59,274 bases of DNA, taken from NCBI GenBank assembly GCA_017619715.1, contig JAFZRS010000011.1, positions 1 through 59,274 on the forward strand. Reading direction: 5' to 3'. Source of the DNA: Oscillospiraceae bacterium. Its GTDB lineage: Bacteria; Bacillota; Clostridia; Oscillospirales; Oscillospiraceae. Below, piece after piece: positions 14,545 to 23,454 of this stretch; within the stretch, counting starts at the first letter, position 1; each line of letters starts with the position of its first letter. Made by a program: the position numbers and the translations under genes. The notes below the pieces were generated by a model, which saw only the letters and a list, made by a program, of their open reading frames with translations, had not been told where the DNA came from and made no database searches.

Positions 14545-15570
14545 ATGAAACAGCAGTTGGAACAACTCCGCGCCGCCGCGCTGCGCGCCATTGAACAAGC
14601 CGGCGCCATGGAGGAGCTGGAAAACGTGCGGGTAAAGTTCATGGGCAAAAAAGGTGAGCTGACCGCCGTGCTCAAGCAGATGGGCAAGCTCTCCCCCGAG
14701 GAGCGCCCCGTCATGGGGCAGTTGGCTAACGAGGCGCGCGCCGCCATGGAACAGGCGATCGAAAATGCCCGTGCACGTCTGACCGCCGCCGCGCTGGAGG
14801 CGAAGCTGGAAGCGGAGACACTGGACGTGACCGTACCGGGTCGGGCGGTGAAGTTGGGGCACAAGCACCCCATGTATCTGGCGCTGGACGAGATCAAGGA
14901 CATCTTCGTGGGCATGGGCTTTACCGTACTGGACGGTCCCGAGATCGAGCTGGCGGAGCTAAACTTCGATCGGCTCAATGCCGGTGAGGGACACCCCTCC
15001 CGGGATTGGTCGGATACCTTTTATTTCAAAGAGGACAGCAGCGTGATGCTGCGCTCCCAGACCAGTCCCATGCAGGTGCGCGCCATGGACACCATGCCCC
15101 TGCCCATTCGCATGATCGCACCCGGCCGCGTATACCGCAAGGACGAGGTGGACGCTACACACAGCCCCATGTTCCATCAGGTAGAGGGCATGGTGATCGA
15201 CAAGAACGTCACCATGGCAGACCTGAAGGGTACGCTGAACGCTGTGGTGGAACAGCTCTACGGCGCAGGTACCAAGACGCGGTTTCGTCCCCACCACTTC
15301 CCCTTTACAGAGCCGAGCTGTGAGCTGGACGTGCAGTGCCACAAGTGCGGCGGCAAGGGCTGTCCCACCTGCAAGGGTGAGGGCTGGATCGAACTGCTGG
15401 GCGCGGGAATGATCCACCCCCGCGTGCTGGAAATGGCAGGCATCGACCCGGAGGAATGGTCCGGCTGGGCATTCGGTTTCGGTCTGGAACGTACCGCCAT
15501 GCGGCAGTTCAAGATCGCCGATCTGCGGCTGATCTTTGAAAACGACGTGCGCTTCCTCGAGCAGTTTTAA
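14545..15570 (+). CDS. pheS: Phenylalanine-tRNA ligase alpha subunit
   Basis: 341 aa. The catalytic subunit of the (alpha-beta)2 enzyme that charges tRNA-Phe. N-terminal coiled-coil (residues 1-95) that contacts tRNA, then class II motifs: motif 2 region PIRMIAPGRVYRKDEVDATH and FHQVEG, motif 3 GWAFGFGLERTAMRQF. A four-Cys insert, CHKCGGKGCPTCKGEGW, is typical for clostridial PheS and may bind zinc. SD GAGGAG upstream. Cotranscribed with pheT 15 nt downstream under the T-box. Confidence 0.97.
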   Translation: MKQQLEQLRAAALRAIEQAGAMEELENVRVKFMGKKGELTAVLKQMGKLSPEERPVMGQLANEARAAMEQAIENARARLTAAALEAKLEAETLDVTVPGRAVKLGHKHPMYLALDEIKDIFVGMGFTVLDGPEIELAELNFDRLNAGEGHPSRDWSDTFYFKEDSSVMLRSQTSPMQVRAMDTMPLPIRMIAPGRVYRKDEVDATHSPMFHQVEGMVIDKNVTMADLKGTLNAVVEQLYGAGTKTRFRPHHFPFTEPSCELDVQCHKCGGKGCPTCKGEGWIELLGAGMIHPRVLEMAGIDPEEWSGWAFGFGLERTAMRQFKIADLRLIFENDVRFLEQF

Positions 15571-15585
15571 AAGGGGGTTGAAATC

Positions 15586-18285
15586 ATGAACTTAAGCCGT
15601 GCATGGTTGAATGAGTTTGTCTCCGGCGTGTCCGTGGACGAGATCAACGACAGAGATTTTTCCGAGGTGATGACCCTCAGCGGCTCCAAAGTGGAGCTGG
15701 TAACGGAGCCGGGTGCGGAAATCTGCAACGTGGTGGTGGGACGCATCGTGTCCATGGAGCGCCACCCGGATTCCGACCATATGTTCATCACCCAGATCGA
15801 CGCGGGACAGAGCGAAACGGTGCAGATCGTCACCGGCGCGTGGAACGTCCACCCGGGCGATCTGGTGCCTGTGGCGCTCCATAAATCCACGCTACCCGGC
15901 GGCAAACACATTGAAAAAGGCAAGCTCCGCGGCGTACTCTCCTGCGGCATGCTCTGCTCCTTGAGTGAGCTGGGTCTGGACGAGCGGGATTTCCCCTACG
16001 CTGTTATCACAGCCGCCGCGCTTTTGAACGACTATCATCCCATTGACCCCGCCAAGCCCTCTGTCCCTGCCGATGTACAGCCCGGGTATCAAATATACGG
16101 TCCTGTGATCGCCGCGCGGGTACTTGGTTGCCAAACCGTCGCCTATGGGCGCTTTGGCGTGACGCTGGATACCGGCAAAGAAGAAATACACATTGAAACC
16201 GACTGCCAAAACCTCCACGAAGGCGATATGGTTGCTTTCAACGTAAAGAGCAGCAGCATCTGTAAAGTAAATGACCTTCACGCCCAGCAGCAGGAGTTCC
16301 CCCACTGCATACCCGACGGGATCTTCGTGCTGAACGAGGACTGTGTGCCCGGAGACGACATCAAAACCGTAACGGGGCTGGACGATCACGTGGTGGAGTT
16401 TGAGATCACCCCCAACCGCCCGGACTGCTTGAGCGTGATCGGTCTTGCGCGGGAGGCGGCTGCCGCATTTGATAAAGAGCTGCGCCTTCATGAGCCGGTG
16501 GTCAAGGGCGGCGCGGACGGTGATCTTGCGAAGCTTTTAGACGTGGAGACGCCCGACGCCGATCTGGTGCCGCGCTACACCGCCCGCATGGTGCGCAACG
16601 TAAAAATTGCCCCCTCCCCCAAGTGGATGCGTCAGCGGTTGCGCTCTATGGGTGTGCGCCCCATCAACAATATTGTGGACATCACCAACTACGTGATGAT
16701 GGAATACGGCCAGCCCATGCACGCCTTCGATTACCGCTACGTAAAGGGCGGCAAGATCATTGTCCGCCGTGCCGTGGAAGGCGAACAGCTCACCACGCTG
16801 GACGGCGTAGTGCGCACCTTGAGCGCCAACCATCTGGTGATCGCAGACCAGACGCGGGCGGTGGGTCTTGCCGGTATCATGGGCGGCGAGAACAGCGAGA
16901 TTGTGCCGGATACGGTGGACGTGGTCTTTGAGTCCGCCAATTTCGACGGCACCTGTATCCGCAAAGGCGCGCTGGCGCTGGGTATGCGCACGGAGGCGTC
17001 CGCCAAGTTTGAAAAGGGTCTCGATCCCATGAACACCTTGCCTGCCGTCAACCGCGCCTGCGAGCTGGTGGAGCTGCTGGGCGCGGGTGAAGTGGTGGAC
17101 GGTGTGATCGACATTCTCAATCATGTCCCGCAACCCTCTGTTTTAGCGCTCCGTCCCGAACGGATCAACGCCCTGCTGGGTACCGACATTTCCACCGCCG
17201 AGATGGTGTCGATCCTGCGCAAGCTGAACTTCACCGTAGTGGGTGAGACGGTAACGGTCCCCTCCTGGCGCGGCGATGTGGCGCACTACTCCGATCTTGC
17301 CGAGGAGGTGGCGCGTTTCCACGGCTACAACAACATTCCCACCACCCTCATGCGTGGACAGACTACCCGGGGCGGCTACTCCGCCGCGCAGACGCTGGAG
17401 CGGACGCTGGGCGCCGTATGCCGCGCCGCAGGATATGATGAAATCATCACCTATTCTTTCATCTCCCCCACCTACTCCGATAAGATTTGCTGGCGGCCGG
17501 ACGATCCGCGCCGTGACAGCTTCCGGATTCTCAACCCGCTGGGCGAAGGCACGTCCATCATGCGCACCACCACTCTGCCCTCCATGCTGGAGGTGCTCTC
17601 GCGCAACGACAGCTATCGCAACCGCAACGTGCGGCTATATGAGATCGGACGCACCTATCACAAGCAGGCGGACGATCCGCTGGCGGACGAGCGGCGCGTG
17701 CTGACGTTGGGCGCTTACGGCGACGACATGGATTTCTACACACTCAAAGGCGCGGTGGATGCAGTGCTTTCGGCGCTTCGGGTGGAAAATGTCCGCTACG
17801 CGGCCGACAGCAACAATCCCAGCTATCACCCCGGTCGGTGCGCCAGAGTGTACGCAGGCGATGCACTGTTGGGTACGTTGGGTCAAATCCACCCACGGGT
17901 TGCCGCTAACTACGGTGTGGACGGTGCGTTATACGCCGCCGAGCTGGACGTTGCCGCGCTGCTGCGCTGTCAGGGTGCGGAGCCTGCCTACCGTCCGCTG
18001 CCCCGTTTCCCCGCCGTGATGCGCGACATCGCCGTGGTATGTGCCGAATCCGTCACCGTGGGCGAACTGGAGGATTGTATCCGCAGCGCCGGCGGAAAGC
18101 TCCTCAAAGACGTGGCGCTCTTTGACATCTACCGGGGAAGCGGTATCCTCTCCGGCATGAAATCCGTTGCCTTCAACCTGACGCTGCGCAGCGACGACAG
18201 CTCCATCACCTCCGCCGAAGCGGACGCCGACGTAACCGCCATTCTAACCGCGCTGCGCCAAACACTCGGCGCCGTGCTGCGGTGA
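15586..18285 (+). CDS. pheT: Phenylalanine-tRNA ligase beta subunit with large insertion
   Basis: 899 aa; PheT is usually about 790-810. The N-terminal EMAP-type tRNA-binding domain is normal up to VLSCGMLCSLSELGLD, which normally runs directly into a G-I-x-V-L segment. Here about 105 residues (138-242, bases 15997-16311) intervene before IPDGIFVLNEDCVPGDDI. The rest is regular: B3/B4 editing domain, B5 domain, the catalytic-like core, and a C-terminal anticodon-binding (FDX-ACB) domain ending RQTLGAVL. SD GGGGG. The insertion contains YGPVIAARVLG and FGVTLDTGKEEIHIET, possibly a small beta domain. Confidence 0.95.
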   Translation: MNLSRAWLNEFVSGVSVDEINDRDFSEVMTLSGSKVELVTEPGAEICNVVVGRIVSMERHPDSDHMFITQIDAGQSETVQIVTGAWNVHPGDLVPVALHKSTLPGGKHIEKGKLRGVLSCGMLCSLSELGLDERDFPYAVITAAALLNDYHPIDPAKPSVPADVQPGYQIYGPVIAARVLGCQTVAYGRFGVTLDTGKEEIHIETDCQNLHEGDMVAFNVKSSSICKVNDLHAQQQEFPHCIPDGIFVLNEDCVPGDDIKTVTGLDDHVVEFEITPNRPDCLSVIGLAREAAAAFDKELRLHEPVVKGGADGDLAKLLDVETPDADLVPRYTARMVRNVKIAPSPKWMRQRLRSMGVRPINNIVDITNYVMMEYGQPMHAFDYRYVKGGKIIVRRAVEGEQLTTLDGVVRTLSANHLVIADQTRAVGLAGIMGGENSEIVPDTVDVVFESANFDGTCIRKGALALGMRTEASAKFEKGLDPMNTLPAVNRACELVELLGAGEVVDGVIDILNHVPQPSVLALRPERINALLGTDISTAEMVSILRKLNFTVVGETVTVPSWRGDVAHYSDLAEEVARFHGYNNIPTTLMRGQTTRGGYSAAQTLERTLGAVCRAAGYDEIITYSFISPTYSDKICWRPDDPRRDSFRILNPLGEGTSIMRTTTLPSMLEVLSRNDSYRNRNVRLYEIGRTYHKQADDPLADERRVLTLGAYGDDMDFYTLKGAVDAVLSALRVENVRYAADSNNPSYHPGRCARVYAGDALLGTLGQIHPRVAANYGVDGALYAAELDVAALLRCQGAEPAYRPLPRFPAVMRDIAVVCAESVTVGELEDCIRSAGGKLLKDVALFDIYRGSGILSGMKSVAFNLTLRSDDSSITSAEADADVTAILTALRQTLGAVLR

Positions 18286-18296
18286 ATTTTCCCTCT

Positions 18297-18324
18297 TTAC
18301 AGAGACGTTTTTTGAGCGTATACT
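18297..18324 (+). promoter_or_regulatory. Promoter of ireB
   Basis: TTACAG (18297-18302), 16-nt spacer, TATACT (18319-18324), just after the pheT stop. It gives a 5' UTR of about 27 nt. Confidence 0.55.
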
Positions 18325-18357
18325 ACTACGTAGCAAGCAATGAAGGGGTGGTATCCC

Positions 18358-18603
18358 GTGGAAGAGTTCACCAGAAAATTCAATACCGCTGTGGATAAAA
18401 ACGAGCAGATCCACTATGTCTTGACGACCGTCTACGAGGCGCTCAAGGAAAAGGGCTATGACCCCATTAACCAGATCGTGGGCTATATCCTCTCGGACGA
18501 TCCCACCTATATCACCAACCACAAATCCGCTCGAACGCTGATTTGCAAAATCGACAGAGATGAACTGCTGCAGGTGCTGGTGAAACACTATCTGGATATT
18601 TGA
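18358..18603 (+). CDS. ireB: IreB/ReoM family regulatory phosphoprotein (UPF0297)
   Basis: 81 aa from the GTG at 18358, which has AAGGGGTGG 6 nt upstream; the ATG at 18340 has no SD. Family core: [28 protein letters not shown], then [15 protein letters not shown]. IreB/ReoM is a target of the PASTA Ser/Thr kinase and regulates cell-wall synthesis (control of MurA stability through ReoY/ClpCP is known in Listeria). The N-terminal Thr residues at 5 and 10 are candidate phosphosites. Usually next to alaS; here it follows pheT. A murA gene lies 20 kb away. Confidence 0.9.
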   Translation: MEEFTRKFNTAVDKNEQIHYVLTTVYEALKEKGYDPINQIVGYILSDDPTYITNHKSARTLICKIDRDELLQVLVKHYLDI

Positions 18604-18617
18604 CGGAACGTCCTTTG

Positions 18618-18650
18618 CCGGGTCGCGCATACGCGCGACCCGGTTTTTTT
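18618..18650 (+). terminator. Terminator after ireB
   Basis: Perfect 11-bp stem CCGGGTCGCGC/GCGCGACCCGG, loop ATAC, followed by seven Ts. Confidence 0.95.
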
Positions 18651-18688
18651 ATGCCTTCACGCACACATATTATTTAATATATTCTTCG

Positions 18689-18717
18689 TTGACAAATCGG
18701 ATAACATGTGTTACAAT
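18689..18717 (+). promoter_or_regulatory. Promoter of the 99-aa gene and NlpC/P60 gene
   Basis: TTGACA (18689-18694), 17-nt spacer, TACAAT (18712-18717). Near-consensus; serves the gene at 18754 and probably the hydrolase gene behind it. Confidence 0.85.
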
Positions 18718-18753
18718 TTGGTTACAAATCCATTTTAAGGAGGAGCAAGCTCC

Positions 18754-19053
18754 ATGGCAGAAGCGAAGAAGACCTCCGGTCTTGTCTATAAAAACCACCC
18801 TCTGCGCCGCATTGACAATCTGATCTACTACGGCAGCATGGCGGATAAATACATCGTCATGTTCCAGATCCTCGATTCCCGCAAAGAGCAGGATATGGAC
18901 GTCGCCACCCGGGTCAGCGTACAGCTGCAGCTCACCGATCCGGATCTCAAGTCCCGGGATCGTGTGGTAAAGAAATCGGAAAAGGACAGCCTGTACGCCG
19001 CCATGGACGTGGGCTGTATCTGGTTGGAACGCGCTCTGGCAGGCAAGCTGTAA
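18754..19053 (+). CDS. Conserved-looking hypothetical protein
   Basis: 99 aa, SD AGGAGG 8-9 nt before the ATG. No signal peptide or membrane segment. Alternating strands and charged turns (YIVMFQILDSRKEQDMDVATRVSVQLQLT) suggest a small alpha/beta protein; it ends in a helix (IWLERALAGKL). I do not recognise the family. Strong promoter and good SD say it is expressed, and the 31-nt gap to the NlpC/P60 gene suggests one operon. Confidence 0.75.
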   Translation: MAEAKKTSGLVYKNHPLRRIDNLIYYGSMADKYIVMFQILDSRKEQDMDVATRVSVQLQLTDPDLKSRDRVVKKSEKDSLYAAMDVGCIWLERALAGKL

Positions 19054-19084
19054 CGTTCCCTCTACCAATGACAAGGAGTTTACG

Positions 19085-20302
19085 ATGATGAGCAAGAAAA
19101 TTCTGGCTCTGGCGCTGGCTCTCACCCTGGTGTCGGTCTTTTGTCTGTCGGCAATCTTCGCCGGCGGCATTTCGGTGGACGCCGAAACAGCATCGGTCAT
19201 CGCGGTACGGGTCGCCAAGATATCGGCTCGCCCCCTGGAGAGCAAAGCGGACATGGAAAAAATAAAAGCCGCCGTCTCCACCCCCGATGAAACAGATCCA
19301 AGCGAGACAGCGGACGCGAACACCGATGATCCCGATCCCGAGGAGGAGTTCCCCGATGATGGCTCCGATTTCAAGCCCTCCTCTTCCGGCACCTCCGTGT
19401 CCGCGGTCGGCACGGTGTCCGTCCCGGACGTCCGGCTGCGTGAAGGCGCCGGCACCGATACCGCTATACTTGCCACACTGGGACAAGGTGCGGTCGTGTC
19501 CATTAAGGGCAAGGAAAACGGCTGGTATAAGGTCAACTACGACGGCATGGACGGCTATATGTCCGCCGACTTTGTGGAGGCGCATGAAACAGCCGACAAT
19601 CTGACCGGCTACGTCCGGGTGGAGACTGACGTGCTCAATATGCGTGCCGAGCCCAATGCCGCCAGTGAAAAAGTGTGTTCCATCGCCAAGGATATGTACA
19701 TCACCGTTACGGGTTTCCGGGACGGTTGGTACGCCGTCACCTACACCATTTACAGCGGCTATATGTCCGGCGACTATCTGACCCCCGTCGCCGAAAAGCC
19801 ACAGCCGAAAGTGACCGCGCCGGCAACCTCCGCGTCTGCCGCTGCTTCTTCCTCCGCTGCCGCGCCTGCCCAGTCCGCGACAACGGCTCAACCGGATACA
19901 GCCGCGCAGGTGAACAACTCCGGCAGCGGTAACGGCAGCATGGTGGACTACGCCATGTCATTTCTGGGTGTACCGTACCGGTACGGCGGCGCTTCCCCCA
20001 GCGGCTTCGACTGCTCCGGGTTCACCATGTACGTTTATAGCCACTTCGGTTACTCCCTGCCCCACGGGAGCAACGGTCAGTACCGTCTGGGAACGCCGGT
20101 GGATCGCGCGTCCCTCGTAGCAGGCGATCTGGTGTTCTTCCTGGATTACCGCTACGGCTCCGGTCCTACCTCCCATGTGGGATTGTATATCGGCGACGGA
20201 CAGTTTATCCACGCCACCAGCAACGGCGGTCGGGTACGTCTGTCCAGCTTGAACGACAGCTATTACCGCACCGTCTATGTGGGAGGACGCCACTTCGGCT
20301 GA
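19085..20302 (+). CDS. Secreted NlpC/P60 endopeptidase with two SH3 domains
   Basis: 405 aa. Signal/anchor sequence ILALALALTLVSVFCLSAIFA (shown in part: ALALALTLVSVFCL), then an acidic Pro/Asp-rich linker. Two bacterial SH3 domains follow (VPDVRLREGAGTDTAIL... and VLNMRAEPNAASEKV...), then an Ala/Ser-rich linker and a C-terminal NlpC/P60 domain. Catalytic residues visible: Cys310 in GFDCSGF, His364 in TSHVGLYIG, His376 in FIHATS. Such enzymes cut the gamma-D-Glu to diamino-acid bond of peptidoglycan stem peptides. SD AAGGAG. A bidirectional terminator follows. Confidence 0.93.
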   Translation: MMSKKILALALALTLVSVFCLSAIFAGGISVDAETASVIAVRVAKISARPLESKADMEKIKAAVSTPDETDPSETADANTDDPDPEEEFPDDGSDFKPSSSGTSVSAVGTVSVPDVRLREGAGTDTAILATLGQGAVVSIKGKENGWYKVNYDGMDGYMSADFVEAHETADNLTGYVRVETDVLNMRAEPNAASEKVCSIAKDMYITVTGFRDGWYAVTYTIYSGYMSGDYLTPVAEKPQPKVTAPATSASAAASSSAAAPAQSATTAQPDTAAQVNNSGSGNGSMVDYAMSFLGVPYRYGGASPSGFDCSGFTMYVYSHFGYSLPHGSNGQYRLGTPVDRASLVAGDLVFFLDYRYGSGPTSHVGLYIGDGQFIHATSNGGRVRLSSLNDSYYRTVYVGGRHFG

Positions 20303-20331
20303 TCCCGTTTCTTTACAACAGGAAAGAGCGC

Positions 20332-20368
20332 AAAGAGCTGCGTGAACCGACGGTTCACGCAGCTCTTT
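20332..20368. terminator. Bidirectional terminator between NlpC/P60 gene and folD
   Basis: An 18-bp perfect inverted repeat (AAAGAGCTGCGTGAACCG and its complement) around one base, with A and T runs on the two sides; it serves both convergent genes. Confidence 0.9.
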
Positions 20369-20380
20369 TATATTGCTTTT

Positions 20381-21229
20381 TTACCTCGTTAACAGCTGTT
20401 GCATCTGCGCCGCGCGGAGAGTATTTACCAGCAGCATGGCGCGTGTCATGGGTCCGACGCCGCCGGGTACAGGCGTCAAGTAAGATGCCTTATCAGCAAC
20501 TGCGGCATCTACGTCACCGCAGAGTTTTCCGTCCACACCACGGTTGATCGCCACATCTACTACCGCCGCGCCGCGCCGCACCATATCGGAGCGGATCAGT
20601 CCCGGCAGACCCGCGGCGGAAATCAGGATATCCGCCCGGCGGCACACAGACGCCAGATCCGGTGTGCGGGTGTGGCACACGGTGACTGTTCCGTGGGCTT
20701 GAAGCAGCAGCAGCGCCATGGGCTTACCCACGATGTTACTGCGTCCCACCACCACGCACTCCCTGCCGGCAGGATCAATCCCGTAGCGCCGCAGCAGCGC
20801 CATCACACCTGCCGGTGTACAGGGCAAAAAGCGCGGCGCAAACTGCATAATACGCCCCACGTTCTCCGGGTGGAACGCGTCCACGTCCTTCCCCGGATTG
20901 ATCGCCTCCTGCACCACCTGCTCACGGATCTGGGGCGGCAGCGGAAGCTGGATCAAAATCCCGTCCACGTCGTCGCGGCGGTTCAGCTCTCCTACCAGTG
21001 CCAGCACTTCCGTTTCAGAGGTGTCGGCACGCAGCCGGTAATCCAGACAGCGAATACCGCATTCGGCGCAGTCAGACGCCTTATAGCGCACGTAGATAGA
21101 CGAGGCGGGATTGTCACCCACCAGAATCACCGCCAGTGTGGGTTGGCGGGTAAGTGTCAAGACCTTTTCCTTTACATCTCTTTTGACGGAAGCTGCCAAT
21201 GCCTTTCCGTCCATCATAATTGCGCTCAT
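20381..21229 (-). CDS. folD: Methylenetetrahydrofolate dehydrogenase/cyclohydrolase
   Basis: 282 aa, standard length. Converts 5,10-methylene-THF to 10-formyl-THF in two steps, making NADPH and one-carbon units for purines and fMet. Seen: YVRYKASDCAECGI with the catalytic Lys-x-K/Y region, GILIQLPLP, PCTPAGVMALL, VVGRSNIVGKPMA (NADP loop), and PVPGGVGPMTRAML at the end. The start overlaps the lgt stop by 4 nt (ATGA), so translation is coupled. Confidence 0.97.
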   Translation of the reverse strand: MSAIMMDGKALAASVKRDVKEKVLTLTRQPTLAVILVGDNPASSIYVRYKASDCAECGIRCLDYRLRADTSETEVLALVGELNRRDDVDGILIQLPLPPQIREQVVQEAINPGKDVDAFHPENVGRIMQFAPRFLPCTPAGVMALLRRYGIDPAGRECVVVGRSNIVGKPMALLLLQAHGTVTVCHTRTPDLASVCRRADILISAAGLPGLIRSDMVRRGAAVVDVAINRGVDGKLCGDVDAAVADKASYLTPVPGGVGPMTRAMLLVNTLRAAQMQQLLTR

Positions 21230-22182
21230 ATCTGCTCCTCCGACTGTTCCGGTGCCGCAACGGCTTGTTCCGCCTCTTCCTCATTTTCATCGGCGGCGGC
21301 GCGAGATGCCGCGACGTTCACATACAGTTCCTCTTTCGTGCGGTGACGAATAGCGATGTTATATACCAGCATACCCAGCGCGATCAGGATCAGCACCAGG
21401 CTCAACGCCTGACTGACCCGTACAGGCTGGCCGAAAATCCGCCAGTTGAAAAGATACAGGCTGTCGGTGCGCAGTCCCTCAATGAAGAAACGACCCACGC
21501 CGTACCACAGGAGATAGAAACAGGTGTTCTCCCCGTCAAAGCGGCGCGCCTTGGACACCACCGTGGCGATCAGAATAAGACCGATCACGTTCCACAAGCT
21601 CTCATAGAGGAAGGTGGGGTGCACCTCCACCAATGTGCCCGTGGTAGTGGTCAACTGCATACGCCAGGGCAGAGTGGTCTCCGCGCCGAACGCCTCACGG
21701 TTCATGAAGTTGCCCCAGCGTCCCACTGCCTGACCGATCAGCAGTCCCATAACCACCAGATCCATCAGCGCCCAGAATGAAAACTTCCGCCGCCGGGACA
21801 CCGCCCACGCCACCAGAAATACGGCAATGACCGCACCGTAGATGGCAAGCCCTCCGTCCCAGATGGCAACTGCCTTGCCCCAGTTGAAGGATCCGTCCGC
21901 ATTCTTATAGAGGTCGAGATAAAAGATCACATAGTAAACCCGTGCGCCTACGATCCCGAAGGGAACGCCCCAGAGCAACGCGTCCAGTACGTCGTCCTCC
22001 CGGAGACCGTACTGCCCCCGCCGCGCCATGCAGAACCACAGCGCCAGCAATAGACCCAGCGCGATCAAGATCCCGTACCAGTACACGCCGTTGCCAATAT
22101 CCAACGCCTTGGCAGAGAGGGTGAATGCCCGATCTCCAAATAGGCCCGGAAAGCGAATGGGACTGTCAGTCGTGATATGCAT
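21226..22182 (-). CDS. lgt: Prolipoprotein diacylglyceryl transferase
   Basis: 318 aa, about seven membrane helices. Transfers diacylglycerol from phosphatidylglycerol to the lipobox Cys of prolipoproteins such as the ones at 12.1 and 51.0 kb. Seen: GVYWYGILIALGLLLAL, GARVYYVIFY, the signature GRWGNFMNREAFG, HPTFLYESLWN, GVGRFFIEGLRTDSL. The last 35 residues are a hydrophilic acidic tail (ADENEEEAEQAVAAPEQSEE), longer than in many homologues. It is 3 nt downstream of the M16 peptidase gene. Confidence 0.96.
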   Translation of the reverse strand: MHITTDSPIRFPGLFGDRAFTLSAKALDIGNGVYWYGILIALGLLLALWFCMARRGQYGLREDDVLDALLWGVPFGIVGARVYYVIFYLDLYKNADGSFNWGKAVAIWDGGLAIYGAVIAVFLVAWAVSRRRKFSFWALMDLVVMGLLIGQAVGRWGNFMNREAFGAETTLPWRMQLTTTTGTLVEVHPTFLYESLWNVIGLILIATVVSKARRFDGENTCFYLLWYGVGRFFIEGLRTDSLYLFNWRIFGQPVRVSQALSLVLILIALGMLVYNIAIRHRTKEELYVNVAASRAAADENEEEAEQAVAAPEQSEEQI

Positions 22183-22185
22183 GGT

Positions 22186-23454
22186 TTATTCCTCCTTCGG
22201 TTGTACCACGGACAGTGCCGCAGGTGCGTCACATATATTCTGCCGGATAAAACGGAGCACGTCCTCTTTACACACGGTATCAAATATCTCAGGGAAACGG
22301 TAGGCGTCAAAGCCGTGGAAGCAACCCTCCACCATGCTTAACGCGATGGACTCAAAGGAATTGAGACCTTTCAAGCTGGCGCCGAACATGGCGCGGCGCA
22401 AACGCTGATAGTAATCCTCGTCCACACCCTCTGACACCACGCGCGCCGCCTCCTGACGAACGGCGTCGAGCACAGCGGCGCTATCGGCGCTCTCGCCGCC
22501 GGCATAGACGTACGCCACACCCGGCAGGAGATCGAAACCGCACTCAAAGGACGCGTTGATCAGCCCCGCCGCATAGAGCCGGCTATAGAGCGGACTGGAT
22601 TCGCCCATCAGCATATCCACCGCCAGATCGCCGATTACATTGGTGCGCAGGCGCTCCAATCCCTCCGGCGCGTCCGGGCAGCGAAAGCCCGCCAGAAACT
22701 GAGGCTGTGCCACCTCCATGGTGCGTTCCGTCAGCGGCGTGACTGATCCGCTGCCGCCGCCGTAATCGCGTTCAATCGGTGTGCCGCCCTCTGCGGGCAA
22801 GATCTCCTGCGCCGCGGCGATAATGTCCGACGAGTCCACATCGCCTACCGCCACCAGACACATATTGGACGGTGTATAAAAGGCGCGGTGACAAGCATAG
22901 AGCGTATCCGCTGTGATGTGGCGAATGCTCTCCACGCTGCCTGCTACGGGGATAGCCGCCGGGCTGTCCGGATACAGCGCCCGCACCAAATTCTTATAGA
23001 CCTGCCAACCGGGATCGTCCTCGATCATACCGATCTCCTGGGCAATGATCCCCTGTTCCTTCGCCACGGATTCGGCCGTAAAATACGGAACGGACACAAA
23101 GGAGAGCAACGTTTTAAGATTGGGGATAAAATGCTCGGTGGAATCGAAATAGTAGGCGGTCATGGCGTTGGAGGTAAAGGCGTTGGGTTCGGCTCCCCGC
23201 AGCGCCAGCTCCTGCAGGGCGTTCCCCTCGGCGGTGTCGAACATCTTATGCTCGAGATAGTGGGCAATGCCTGCCGGCGTATCCACCCACGTCCCACCCT
23301 GCCGGAAACGCAGATCCATGCCGCCGTAGCGGGTGGCAAGGAGGGCGTATTTTTGCCGAAAGCCGGGCTTCTTCACTACGCAGACGGTAAGCCCGTTTGG
23401 AAGTATATGACGTACGACCTCCTCCCCTAAACGGGGATAGCACGTCAGTTCCAT
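22186..23454 (-). CDS. M16 family zinc peptidase (YmfH-like), catalytic partner
   Basis: 422 aa. The inverted zinc motif HxxEH is present (AHYLEHKMFD, His65/Glu68/His69), with the distal Glu in GIIAQEIGMIEDDP. It belongs to the pitrilysin/insulinase family, which degrades peptides inside a clamshell formed by two halves. The preceding gene, overlapping by one base, is an M16 homologue without the zinc motif, so the two probably form an active/inactive heterodimer as in the Bacillus YmfH/YmfF pair. Confidence 0.92.
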   Translation of the reverse strand: MELTCYPRLGEEVVRHILPNGLTVCVVKKPGFRQKYALLATRYGGMDLRFRQGGTWVDTPAGIAHYLEHKMFDTAEGNALQELALRGAEPNAFTSNAMTAYYFDSTEHFIPNLKTLLSFVSVPYFTAESVAKEQGIIAQEIGMIEDDPGWQVYKNLVRALYPDSPAAIPVAGSVESIRHITADTLYACHRAFYTPSNMCLVAVGDVDSSDIIAAAQEILPAEGGTPIERDYGGGSGSVTPLTERTMEVAQPQFLAGFRCPDAPEGLERLRTNVIGDLAVDMLMGESSPLYSRLYAAGLINASFECGFDLLPGVAYVYAGGESADSAAVLDAVRQEAARVVSEGVDEDYYQRLRRAMFGASLKGLNSFESIALSMVEGCFHGFDAYRFPEIFDTVCKEDVLRFIRQNICDAPAALSVVQPKEE

